Positions 36,656-44,682 of a stretch of 60,974 nucleotides of DNA are shown here, one piece after another. The notes below the pieces were generated by a model. That model did no database searches. It was not told where the DNA came from and worked only from the letters and a program-made list of their open reading frames with translations. The DNA comes from Allochromatium warmingii (GTDB lineage: Bacteria > Pseudomonadota > Gammaproteobacteria > Chromatiales > Chromatiaceae), in assembly GCF_900107145.1 (NCBI RefSeq), contig NZ_FNOW01000016.1, positions 1-60,974 on the forward strand. The letters are read 5' to 3'. A program made the translations under genes and the position numbers. Positions within the stretch are counted from its first letter, which is position 1; each line of letters begins with the position of its first letter.

Positions 36656-39391
36656 CTAAGAATCGGGGAGGTGAGCGGGCAGCTCAAAGCAAAGGTTAGC
36701 ACCTTTTTCGGGCATGTTTTCCGCCCAAATGTGTCCGCCGAAATGTTCGATGATTTGGCGGCTGATCGGCAGTCCCAGCCCCGTGCCTGAAGGCTTGGCA
36801 TCGCCGATAAGACTTTGGCGGAATTTCTCAAAAATCAGCTCCAGCGCCGCTTCGGGAATCCCTGGGCCGTTGTCGGCGACCGTGACGCGCCAACCATTGG
36901 CCACCCGCGCCAACGTGATGATGATGCAGCCGGTTTCCGGCGGGGCGAACTTCGCCGCATTGCCAAGCAGATTTTCCAGCACCTGCACCAGCCGATCGCG
37001 ATCCGCCCACACCAGCGCCGGTTCGGGTGGCAGATCGAGCTGAAGCTGAATCTGCCGATCACGCAGCAGTTGCCCAGTAACGGCTACGGCCTGTTCAATC
37101 ACTTCATGCAGCGGCACGCTTTCGGTGCGCCAATCAGCGTGCCCAGACTCGATTTTAGCCAGATCGAGCACCTGATTGACCAGCCGTGACAGGCGCTCGG
37201 TTTCGCTGACCAGAATCGAGAGAAATTGCTTGCGCTGGGCTAAATGCAGCTTGGGATCGTCGTGCAAAATTTCTGAAAAAGCGCGAATTGACGCCAAAGG
37301 CGTGCGCAATTCATGCGTGACTGACGACATAAAATCATCTTTCAGTCGGTCGAGTTCTTGCAGTCGCTCATTGGCCGCCCGCAGTTCAGCCGTCGCTGCT
37401 TCCAACGCCCGCGATTTTTGCTCAAGTTGCTGGCTATAGGCGCGAATTTGCGAGGCTTCATCGAGAATATCGAGCACCTCGTCGAGTCCCAATTCTTCCT
37501 CTTGCGTCACCGACGCGACCATTAACCGCGCCGAAGCACTGCCAATCGCGCCCGCCAGCAGGGTTTCAGCAAAATCGACGGTTTCAGCATCAGCGGGCAG
37601 CGCGTCGAACGTCGGCACGCCACGCCACCGCGCATAGCGATCAAAGGCGGCGCGAGTGCGAATCACGCCCAAAAATCGCTCGGCCAGCGCCAAGAGTTCG
37701 CGGATATCAGCCTGACCGCGCCACAGCGCACGACTAGCGCGACGTGGATAGCGCAGGGCATCGACAAACTGCCGCGCTTGCGCCGCTTCGAGCGCATTCG
37801 GTGCCCGCCACGCCGAAACCAGCAAAAACGCGCCGATATTAGCCGTCAAACTCCAAAACAACCCATGCGTGATTTCATTCCAGCCGCTCAAACCAAAGAG
37901 CGCGAGCGGTGCCAACCAATCAATTCCACCCGGCCCAGAAATCATAAAGGACGCGGGGAGCCAACCGGATTTCGCAAATGAAGGCAGCAGCAGCGTATAA
38001 GCCCAAAGTAAAAAGCCAACAATCAATCCGGCAAGCGCCGCATTCCGGGTACCGCCGCGCCAATACAATCCACCAATCACTGCAGGTGCAAATTGCGCCA
38101 CCGCCACAAAGCTAATCAACCCAATACCAATCAGCGCATGCGCATCACCAGCGAGCCGATAATAGAGATAGCCTAGAATTAAAATCAGCACAATTGCGGC
38201 ACGGCGCACCGCTAATAACAGGCGTCCTAATTCAGCGGGCGGTTGATGATGTCGCCACACGCGCATTAACACCGGCAACACTAAATCATTACTCACCATC
38301 GTCGAGAGCGCAATTGTCTCGACAATCACCATGCCGGTCGCCGCTGATAAGCCACCGATAAATACCAGCAGCGCCAAGCCTGGGCGCTCAAATGCCATCG
38401 GCAATGTGAGCATAAAGGTATCGGCATCAACCGCGCCATCGGGAAATGTCAAGCGACCGGCTAATGCAATCGGAATCACGAAAAGATTGATCAGCAATAA
38501 ATAAAGCGGAAATAACCAGATCGCCCGTCGAATATGGCGCTCATCGCTGATTTCCACCACGGCAACCTGAAATTGACGCGGCAATAATACGACCGCTAAT
38601 CCTGCTAAAAAACTAATTGCCAGCCAATCCGCCATCGGTGCGAGACTGGGTTGCAGCAAGGGATTAAGCGATGCGGTATGCGCTAAATCGACACTGGCAT
38701 TTCCGAGATCAAGCGCATCGAATCCGTATAATCCCAGCGTAATCACCAAACCAAGGGTTAAAAAAGCGATTAGCTTGATCATTGACTCAAATGCAATCGC
38801 GGCCACTAATCCCTCGTGGCGCTCACTCATATCTAGTTGTCGCGTGCCGAATAGCAACGTAAAAGCGGCCAGCAATAACGCGATAATAAAGGCTGAATCA
38901 TGCCAGAGCGGTAAATCGGTCGGGGCGGGCATCCGCACTTCGGGATAATGACGGAGAATCTCAAAACTCCAAGCAATCGCTTTGAGCTGCAACGCAATAT
39001 AAGGCACCACACCGACCACAGCGATGATTGTCACCAGCCCGCCGAGTAATTGGCTTTTGCCATAACGCGATGCAATAAAATCAGCAATCGACGTAATGCG
39101 GGCGCTTTTAGCTACACGGGTCATTTTGAGCAGCACGGATCCCCAAAGCAGTGCGATCAAAGTCGGCCCGAGATAAATCGGCAAAAAACCAATGCCAGTT
39201 TCAGCAGCTTGCCCGACGCTGCCATAAAATGTCCAAGCTGTGCAATAAACAGCGAGTGAGAGTGCATACACTGTCGGATGCGCAATCACCGAACGCCCAG
39301 CATCAGCGCGGCGATCCGCCCAATGCGCAATCGCAAAAAGTAGTCCGAGATAGGCAAAGGCAACGGCAATAATCAGCGCACCGGAAATCAT
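36656..39391 (-). CDS. Sodium/solute-symporter-type sensor histidine kinase
   Basis: A 911-residue fusion. The first 500 or so residues form a 13-helix SLC5/SSF transporter-like domain (YCTAWTFYGSVGQAAETGIGF, DFIASRYGKS, LPRQFQVAVVEI). A cytoplasmic coiled linker leads to a HisKA domain with His693 (SVTHELRTPLAS) and a HATPase domain with LLGNAAKFAPP (N box), DNGPGIP (G1) and GTGLGLPI (G2). The design is that of CbrA/CrbS kinases, which sense carbon sources such as histidine or acetate; the ligand here is unknown. Downstream lies a receiver protein; upstream, by 12 bp, a two-helix membrane protein. Confidence 0.93.
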   Translation of the reverse strand: MISGALIIAVAFAYLGLLFAIAHWADRRADAGRSVIAHPTVYALSLAVYCTAWTFYGSVGQAAETGIGFLPIYLGPTLIALLWGSVLLKMTRVAKSARITSIADFIASRYGKSQLLGGLVTIIAVVGVVPYIALQLKAIAWSFEILRHYPEVRMPAPTDLPLWHDSAFIIALLLAAFTLLFGTRQLDMSERHEGLVAAIAFESMIKLIAFLTLGLVITLGLYGFDALDLGNASVDLAHTASLNPLLQPSLAPMADWLAISFLAGLAVVLLPRQFQVAVVEISDERHIRRAIWLFPLYLLLINLFVIPIALAGRLTFPDGAVDADTFMLTLPMAFERPGLALLVFIGGLSAATGMVIVETIALSTMVSNDLVLPVLMRVWRHHQPPAELGRLLLAVRRAAIVLILILGYLYYRLAGDAHALIGIGLISFVAVAQFAPAVIGGLYWRGGTRNAALAGLIVGFLLWAYTLLLPSFAKSGWLPASFMISGPGGIDWLAPLALFGLSGWNEITHGLFWSLTANIGAFLLVSAWRAPNALEAAQARQFVDALRYPRRASRALWRGQADIRELLALAERFLGVIRTRAAFDRYARWRGVPTFDALPADAETVDFAETLLAGAIGSASARLMVASVTQEEELGLDEVLDILDEASQIRAYSQQLEQKSRALEAATAELRAANERLQELDRLKDDFMSSVTHELRTPLASIRAFSEILHDDPKLHLAQRKQFLSILVSETERLSRLVNQVLDLAKIESGHADWRTESVPLHEVIEQAVAVTGQLLRDRQIQLQLDLPPEPALVWADRDRLVQVLENLLGNAAKFAPPETGCIIITLARVANGWRVTVADNGPGIPEAALELIFEKFRQSLIGDAKPSGTGLGLPISRQIIEHFGGHIWAENMPEKGANLCFELPAHLPDS

Positions 39392-39403
39392 AATTGGCGC
39401 TGC

Positions 39404-39604
39404 TCAATCGCGATCATGGAATGCAATCCAAGCGGCCAGCACAATTACACCGGCCCAGACTGCATATAAATAAACAAAGAGCGCGGGCAAGCCGAACCAA
39501 GATTCTGCTGATTCAGGACGCATAGCCAATGGCGAGAACAGCAATAACAGTGCTAATAAAAAGAGCACAAGCAGACGCTGACGAAAAAGATTAGAGCGTG
39601 GCAT
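39404..39604 (-). CDS. Small two-helix membrane protein before the SSF-kinase
   Basis: A 66-residue protein with two hydrophobic helices (LLVLFLLALLLLFSPLAM and LPALFVYLYAVWAGVIVLAA) separated by a short polar loop. Small proteins of this shape (DUF3311-like) often accompany SSF transporters and may act as an accessory subunit. The 12-bp gap to the kinase gene suggests co-transcription. Family assignment is tentative. Confidence 0.72.
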   Translation of the reverse strand: MPRSNLFRQRLLVLFLLALLLLFSPLAMRPESAESWFGLPALFVYLYAVWAGVIVLAAWIAFHDRD

Positions 39605-39623
39605 CAGATCGGCCCGAATTATA

Positions 39624-39649
39624 GGTCACAAAGCTAGAGCTTCGTGACC
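39624..39649. repeat. GGTCACGAAG-type palindrome, copy 4
   Basis: GGTCACAAAGCT-AG-AGCTTCGTGACC, arms of 12 with one mismatch, in the gap upstream of the small membrane protein gene. Confidence 0.75.
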
Positions 39650-39710
39650 AGAATAATGATGCAGCATGGTTCAGAATCGAATGATTTTTGATAAATTTAT
39701 CAATATAAAA

Positions 39711-39756
39711 TCAATCCTGTAAATCTTGATTCATCCTGTTCATCCTGTCAATTTTT
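39711..39756. repeat. TCATCCTGT repeat at the patatin gene end
   Basis: Three units (AATCCTGTAAATC, TTGATTCATCCTGT, TCATCCTGTCAA) in tandem. The stop codon and last codons of the patatin-like gene lie inside the array. Related arrays occur at 41716 and 43257. Confidence 0.7.
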
Positions 39757-40650
39757 TGATCTTGAAATTGCCCTAGCAGCAAAACGCTGCATTTTATCAG
39801 GAAAAATACGATGCGTTGTATTATAACCAGCTTGATATAATTCCAGCTTTTTTTGCACAGTCAGATTAAATTCCAGCGGCGTAATGCCATTGGTATCAAT
39901 GACCACCGTAGAATTCCAAAACGCATCCTGCACAAATTCATGTGACAGACTGGTCATAAATGCGCGAATAAGCATTTGCAAATAATCAGCCAACGGCAAC
40001 CAACGGCGCTGCGGTGGCGCAACACTGCTATTAGCCCGCAACCGAAAACAACAACTGGGAATCCCTTCGCCTGACCAATCGCGGCGCAGTGCATCTTCCG
40101 ATAAAATACTGCCGTCAATCATCAAATGTTGATTATGTTCTTTATATGCAAAGAGCAAGGGAATGCCCATCGAATAACGAATTGCTTGCGAAACACGCAT
40201 GTCCGGCTGCTGTTCGCGATTAAAAACCACCGGCGATCCATTGCGCACATCAGTTGCCACAACATGCAGCGTCATAGGTAAATCTTGAAAACGAGCGCCC
40301 TGTAATTGGGTATCTATCCAGCGTTCAAAGCGATCACCTGATGATAAACCGCCATGAAAAAGTAATTGATACACACTGAAATCACGAAATTGCCGGAAAT
40401 CCACACTCAGCGCCAATGCTTGCATGGCTGCCGCTGACCAACCCGCCGCCCGTAAACCGGCCACAATACTTCCGCCCGACACACCGACAATATGCCCACC
40501 TATCACGCCGAGTTCATCGAGCGCCTGAATGACGCCGACATGCGCCGGTAAGCGCGTCCCGCCACCGGCTAAAATCGGGACAATCTGACCTAAAGCGGCG
40601 CTGGCGTCTGTCGGGGGTGGCGAAAGGATGCACATGGTTTGCTCCGACAT
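39748..40650 (-). CDS. Patatin-like phospholipase
   Basis: A 300-residue patatin-family serine hydrolase, cytosolic or membrane-associated. The oxyanion segment GGGTRLPAHVG, the nucleophile elbow GVSGGS and the catalytic Asp in LMIDGSI give the Ser-Asp dyad. No signal peptide. Such enzymes release fatty acids from phospholipids; some are effectors of defence systems, but nothing of that kind is adjacent here. The final codons (SKN) and TGA come from a dispersed TCATCCTGT repeat, so the original C-terminus may have been different. Confidence 0.88.
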   Translation of the reverse strand: MSEQTMCILSPPPTDASAALGQIVPILAGGGTRLPAHVGVIQALDELGVIGGHIVGVSGGSIVAGLRAAGWSAAAMQALALSVDFRQFRDFSVYQLLFHGGLSSGDRFERWIDTQLQGARFQDLPMTLHVVATDVRNGSPVVFNREQQPDMRVSQAIRYSMGIPLLFAYKEHNQHLMIDGSILSEDALRRDWSGEGIPSCCFRLRANSSVAPPQRRWLPLADYLQMLIRAFMTSLSHEFVQDAFWNSTVVIDTNGITPLEFNLTVQKKLELYQAGYNTTHRIFPDKMQRFAARAISRSKN

Positions 40651-40755
40651 GAGCGCATCAGTGAAAGAAAAGAGTTGAGACAGTCAGCTATTCCACCTCA
40701 AAGCGATCATTGCGAATATTCGCAATCGCATGCGTATGATGTTCGCGACTTTTAT

Positions 40756-41679
40756 TTAACGCACGACTTTAACGGTTTTAGGTAATTGGGCGCGGATGAC
40801 TTCAGCGAAGGCATCTAAGGCTTGACGGCGGGGAAAGCTTTTGCGGAACACGAGCGCGATGCGGCGATAGGCGTCGGGGACGGTCGCTAATGAGCGGGTC
40901 ATGAGGCTGCTATCACGGTGCGTGCTGCGTGCTTGAACTGCAAGCGCCGGAATCAGTGTGCAGCCGAATCCAGCGCGAACCAGTTGTAGCAGCGTTTCCA
41001 GACTGGAGGCGCGGAGATCGGCCATGTCGCCATGCTGGGGGCGTTCGCTGAGATGACAGACGCTCATTACTTGATGGGTCAGACAGTGCCCATCAGCGAG
41101 TAGTAGCAATTCGATCTGTTCCAAATCAAGCGCACTAATCTCGCGCTGTGTCTCAAGCGGATGTCCGGGCGGATATGCCAGCCAAAACGGTTCTTCAAAC
41201 AGTGGTAGGCTCTCGAAATCGCTGTCATCGACGGCGGTGGCCAGCAACGCGGCATCGATTTCATGGCGAGCGAGCCGTCCGAGCAGTTGCTCGGTAATTT
41301 CTTCCGACAGTACGAGCCGCAATTGCGGATAGGTTTGCTTGAGCGGCATCAGGATCAACGGCATCAGATAGGGGCTGAGGGTGGGGATCGCGCCCACCCG
41401 CAGTGGCCCGGCCATTGGATCCTGATGGGCACGGGCGACCTGCTCGATGGCTGTAGTCTGTTCGAGGATCAGCCGTGCATGAGCGAGAATCGCTGCGCCG
41501 ACTGGGGTTACTTCAACCGAGCGATTGGTGCGCTCGAAAATGACCACATCGAGTTCATCTTCCAGCTTTTTGATTTGACCGCTCAGAGTCGGTTGACTGA
41601 CGAAACAGCGGTCGGCGGCACGCCCAAAATGGCGCGTTTCAGCGACAGCGAGAATGTATTTGAGGTCACGTAGGTTCAC
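40756..41679 (-). CDS. oxyR: Hydrogen-peroxide-sensing regulator OxyR
   Basis: LysR-type activator of peroxide defence genes. The 307-residue protein has an N-terminal winged helix (MNLRDLKYILAVAETRHFGR, SQPTLSGQIKKLE) and an effector domain whose redox cysteines, C199 (ADGHCL) and C208 (VMSVCHL), fall at the same numbers as in E. coli OxyR. That pair distinguishes it from CbbR and other LysR proteins. It stands alone, divergent from hldE; catalase or peroxiredoxin genes are not in the window. Confidence 0.95.
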   Translation of the reverse strand: MNLRDLKYILAVAETRHFGRAADRCFVSQPTLSGQIKKLEDELDVVIFERTNRSVEVTPVGAAILAHARLILEQTTAIEQVARAHQDPMAGPLRVGAIPTLSPYLMPLILMPLKQTYPQLRLVLSEEITEQLLGRLARHEIDAALLATAVDDSDFESLPLFEEPFWLAYPPGHPLETQREISALDLEQIELLLLADGHCLTHQVMSVCHLSERPQHGDMADLRASSLETLLQLVRAGFGCTLIPALAVQARSTHRDSSLMTRSLATVPDAYRRIALVFRKSFPRRQALDAFAEVIRAQLPKTVKVVR

Positions 41680-41715
41680 GCGCTTATGATAGCGGAAATT
41701 GGACGCAGCGTGCCT

Positions 41716-41739
41716 GTATCAGGCTGTTTATCCTGTCTG
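41716..41739. repeat. TATCCTGT repeat unit
   Basis: CTGTATCAGGCTGTTTATCCTGTC between oxyR and hldE is split here as CTGTATCAGG and CTGTTTATCCTGTC; a short copy of the TCATCCTGT family. Confidence 0.5.
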
Positions 41740-41782
41740 CATCTCTACCGATACCGATGTTTGATACGGAGTGTTAGGTGCC

Positions 41783-43231
41783 GTGACTATTCCTTCGGCT
41801 GTTGCCTGTCCTGATTTCACCCGCGCCCGCGTGCTGGTCGCGGGTGATGTAATGCTTGATCGCTATTGGAGCGGAGCGACGCGCCGGATTTCACCGGAAG
41901 CACCGGTGCCCGTAGTGCGCATTGAGACGCTGGAAGATCGTCCGGGCGGGGCGGCGAATGTCGCGCTGAATCTGGCAACGCTCGGTGTTAACGCGACCCT
42001 CATTGGCGTCACGGGTGCAGATGAGGCGGCGAGCGTGCTGGCAACGCGGCTACAGGCGGCAGGCATTGCGACCCAGCTCATTCGCCGCGCTGATCGTCCG
42101 ACGATTACTAAACTGCGCGTGCTCAGTCAGCATCAACAACTGCTACGCCTCGATTTTGAACAATCATTAGCGCCGGATGACGCTGCCGCCGATCCGCTGC
42201 CGGATGCGCTGACTAGCGCGTTAGCTGGATGCGATCTGCTGCTCCTGTCGGATTATGGCAAGGGCACACTTGCCGATCCGCAACGGCTGATTGCGCTGGC
42301 GCGGGCGCAGGGCAAAGCGGTGCTGATCGACCCCAAAGGCCGCGATTTCAACCGTTATCGCGGCGCAACGCTGCTGACGCCGAATCGTGCTGAATTTGAA
42401 GACATCGTTGGCGCTTGTCCAGATGATGCCGCGCTCCGCGAGCGGGCCGAGCGGCTGCGGGCTGACCTTGCATTAGATGCGCTGTTGGTGACACTGGGTG
42501 AACGCGGAATGCTGCTAGTGCAAGCGGCAACCGAGGCGCTGCATCTGCCGACCCAAGCGCGGGACGTATTCGACGTGACCGGCGCTGGCGATACCGTCAT
42601 TGCGACCTTAGCGGCGACGCTGGCAGCGGGCGGAGAGCTGACCACTGCCTGTGCGCTGGCCAACTGCGCGGCGGGCTTGGCTGTCGGCAAGCTGGGCACG
42701 GCCAGTGTCAGCGCAGCAGAACTGGAGCGTGCCTATCATGGCGTGGAATGGCGACCGATTCTGGATCGCACGGCATTGCTTGCGGCGGTCGCGGCGGCGC
42801 GGGCGGCGGGTGAGCGGCTGGTGATGACCAACGGCTGTTTCGACATTCTGCATGATGGGCATGTCGCTTATCTCCAACAGGCGCGGCGACTCGGGGATCG
42901 GCTGATTGTGGCCGTCAATGACGATGCGTCGGTGCGGCGACTCAAGGGCGCGGGGCGTCCGATCAATCAGTTAGCACAGCGGCTGGCGGTGCTTGCGGGG
43001 CTGGCGTCGGTCGATTGGGTGTGTCCGTTCAGCGAGGACACGCCCGAAGCGTTGATCCGCGCCGTGCTACCGGATGTGCTGGTGAAGGGCGGTGATTATC
43101 GCCCCGAGGATATTGCCGGCGCGGATGCGGTGCTGGCGCGGGGCGGTACAGTACGGGTGCTTGATTTCGTGCCTGGACGCTCGACGAGTCGTATTATTAG
43201 CGCAATTCATCAGCGCGACGATGGCGTCTAA
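41783..43231 (+). CDS. hldE: Bifunctional heptose-7-phosphate kinase/heptose-1-phosphate adenylyltransferase
   Basis: HldE makes ADP-glycero-manno-heptose for the lipopolysaccharide inner core. The N-terminal ribokinase-like half shows GDVMLDRYW, SPEAPVPVV, RPGGAANVA and DVTGAGDTVIA; the C-terminal nucleotidyltransferase half shows NGCFDILHDGHVAYLQQA and, near the end, VKGGDY and GRSTSRII. GTG 41783 (VTIPSAV) is preferred because AGG and GGAG lie upstream; GTG 41771 is the other in-frame choice. Its presence confirms a Gram-negative, heptose-containing outer membrane. Confidence 0.95.
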   Translation: MTIPSAVACPDFTRARVLVAGDVMLDRYWSGATRRISPEAPVPVVRIETLEDRPGGAANVALNLATLGVNATLIGVTGADEAASVLATRLQAAGIATQLIRRADRPTITKLRVLSQHQQLLRLDFEQSLAPDDAAADPLPDALTSALAGCDLLLLSDYGKGTLADPQRLIALARAQGKAVLIDPKGRDFNRYRGATLLTPNRAEFEDIVGACPDDAALRERAERLRADLALDALLVTLGERGMLLVQAATEALHLPTQARDVFDVTGAGDTVIATLAATLAAGGELTTACALANCAAGLAVGKLGTASVSAAELERAYHGVEWRPILDRTALLAAVAAARAAGERLVMTNGCFDILHDGHVAYLQQARRLGDRLIVAVNDDASVRRLKGAGRPINQLAQRLAVLAGLASVDWVCPFSEDTPEALIRAVLPDVLVKGGDYRPEDIAGADAVLARGGTVRVLDFVPGRSTSRIISAIHQRDDGV

Positions 43232-43256
43232 CTGTTGTGTGTGTTGCTGAGGAATT

Positions 43257-43351
43257 GGACAGGATAAACAGGATGACTCAGGATTAACCGAATTTTTAAT
43301 CAAAAATCTTTTTTAATCCTGTTCATTTTGAATAATCCTGTTCATCCTGTC
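43257..43351. repeat. Inverted array of CAGGAT/ATCCTG repeats
   Basis: Left arm has GACAGGAT, AACAGGAT and CTCAGGATT; right arm has AATCCTGTTC, AATCCTGTTC and ATCCTGTC, so the two arms can pair over about 30 bases around an AT-rich centre. It lies between hldE and the glgC-like gene and may stop hldE transcription. Confidence 0.65.
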
Positions 43352-43396
43352 AAAATTTAGCTGATTACGCTCATTATAAAGGCTCCCTAGTTCATC

Positions 43397-44620
43397 ATGT
43401 CTTCAGACACCCTGATTCTGATTTTGGCCCAAGATCGCGGCCAGGGTCTCGATGCCCTGACCTATCATCGCACCAAAGCGGCTGTACCATTTGGTGGTAA
43501 ATATCGCGTGATTGACTTCACGCTGGCAAACTGTCTGCATTCGGGATTGCGTCAAGTCTTGGTATTGACGCAATATAAAAGCCATTCGCTACAAAAACAT
43601 CTACGCGATGGCTGGTCGATTTTTAATCCGGAACTCAGCGAATTTATTACGCCCGTGCCGCCGCAAATGCGCGAAGGTCAAGATTGGTATCGCGGCCCAT
43701 TTGACGCCATTCGCCAAAATCGCTATTTAATCGAACGCAATCACGCACGTCATGTGCTGGTTTTGCAGGGTGATGCGATTTATCGTATGGATTACGCGGA
43801 ATTAGTGCGTGCGCATCAGGAAACCGGCGCAGCAGTCACCGTGGTCACGCGCACGGTTACGCCACGCAGCGCCGGACGCCAAGCGCGGGTGGTGCTCGCG
43901 GCACAAGAACAGGAACCGATTCAAGCATTATTACCGCCGGAGCGACCGTCTGCCGAGGCTGAACCGGATTCGTCCGCGCCCGAAATGCTCGAAACAATGG
44001 GCGTATATTTATTTGAAAAAACCGCATTACTTGCCGCACTCGAACGCTATGAACGCGGAGTAACAGCGGATACAGATTTAGCACTCGATGTGATTGCGCC
44101 ATTATTAGCCGAACAATCGGTGCGAGCCTATCGTTTTGGTCAAGCACGCGGGCGCGTGACGCCGGATCGGTATTGGTGTGATTTGGGATCAATTGATGCT
44201 TATTATCAGGCGAATATGGCGTTATTACGTGCGACGCCGCCGCTCGATCTCTATCAACCCAATTGGATTATTCACACTTATCAAGGTCAGCATCCACCGG
44301 CACGGACTGTGCCCGGCCCGCAGAGTGGCACTGAGGGCGTATTCGTCAATTCAATGTTAGCGGCGGGCACGGTGATTAGCGGTGGGGGCGTCAATCATTC
44401 GATTCTTTTCCCGCAAGTGCGGGTTGAAGATGGCGCAATTGTTGAGGCGTCGATCTTATTTCAAGGCGTGAGCGTAGGTGCCGGGGCGCAATTGCGCAAC
44501 TGTATTGTTGAAAAAGAAGTGGTTATTGCGCCCGGCGAACAGATTGGTTTAGATGCGCGGCGCGACCGTGAGCGGTTTTTTGTCTCGCCGGAGGGAATTG
44601 TGGTGGTGACGGCGGGTTGA
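43397..44620 (+). CDS. glgC: GlgC-like glucose-1-phosphate adenylyltransferase homologue with altered active site
   Basis: A 407-residue homologue of ADP-glucose pyrophosphorylase, full length with the nucleotidyltransferase domain followed by a left-handed beta-helix (NCIVEKEVVIAPGEQIG). Retained: PFGGKYRVIDFTLANC, WYRGPFDAIRQN, catalytic Asp126 in GDAIY, and WCDLGSIDAYYQAN. Changed: the nucleotide loop is LAQDRGQGL (residues 10-18) instead of LAGGRGTRL, and the FxEKP sugar-phosphate motif is missing (replaced around residues 171-184 by EQEPIQALLPPERP). It may be a non-catalytic or regulatory paralogue. Not next to glgA. Confidence 0.82.
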   Translation: MSSDTLILILAQDRGQGLDALTYHRTKAAVPFGGKYRVIDFTLANCLHSGLRQVLVLTQYKSHSLQKHLRDGWSIFNPELSEFITPVPPQMREGQDWYRGPFDAIRQNRYLIERNHARHVLVLQGDAIYRMDYAELVRAHQETGAAVTVVTRTVTPRSAGRQARVVLAAQEQEPIQALLPPERPSAEAEPDSSAPEMLETMGVYLFEKTALLAALERYERGVTADTDLALDVIAPLLAEQSVRAYRFGQARGRVTPDRYWCDLGSIDAYYQANMALLRATPPLDLYQPNWIIHTYQGQHPPARTVPGPQSGTEGVFVNSMLAAGTVISGGGVNHSILFPQVRVEDGAIVEASILFQGVSVGAGAQLRNCIVEKEVVIAPGEQIGLDARRDRERFFVSPEGIVVVTAG

Positions 44621-44639
44621 TTGCTTTTCAGCTTTCAGC

Positions 44640-44665
44640 GGTCACGAAGTTCAAGCTTCGTGACC
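44640..44665. repeat. GGTCACGAAG-type palindrome, copy 5
   Basis: GGTCACGAAG-TTCAAG-CTTCGTGACC, perfect ten-base arms, in the 62-bp gap where the glgC-like gene and the coiled-coil gene converge; it could form a terminator hairpin for both. A short CAGC-unit run precedes it (44624-44639). Confidence 0.78.
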
Positions 44666-44682
44666 AAAAATCAAACCCTGCT

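Noticed and set aside
39748-40650. Patatin-like protein as effector of an anti-phage (CBASS-like) system
   Set aside because: No cyclase or sensor gene is adjacent; neighbours are oxyR and a sensor-kinase cluster.
40756-41679. LysR gene as the cbbM regulator CbbR
   Set aside because: Cys199 and Cys208 at the exact OxyR positions identify it as a peroxide sensor.
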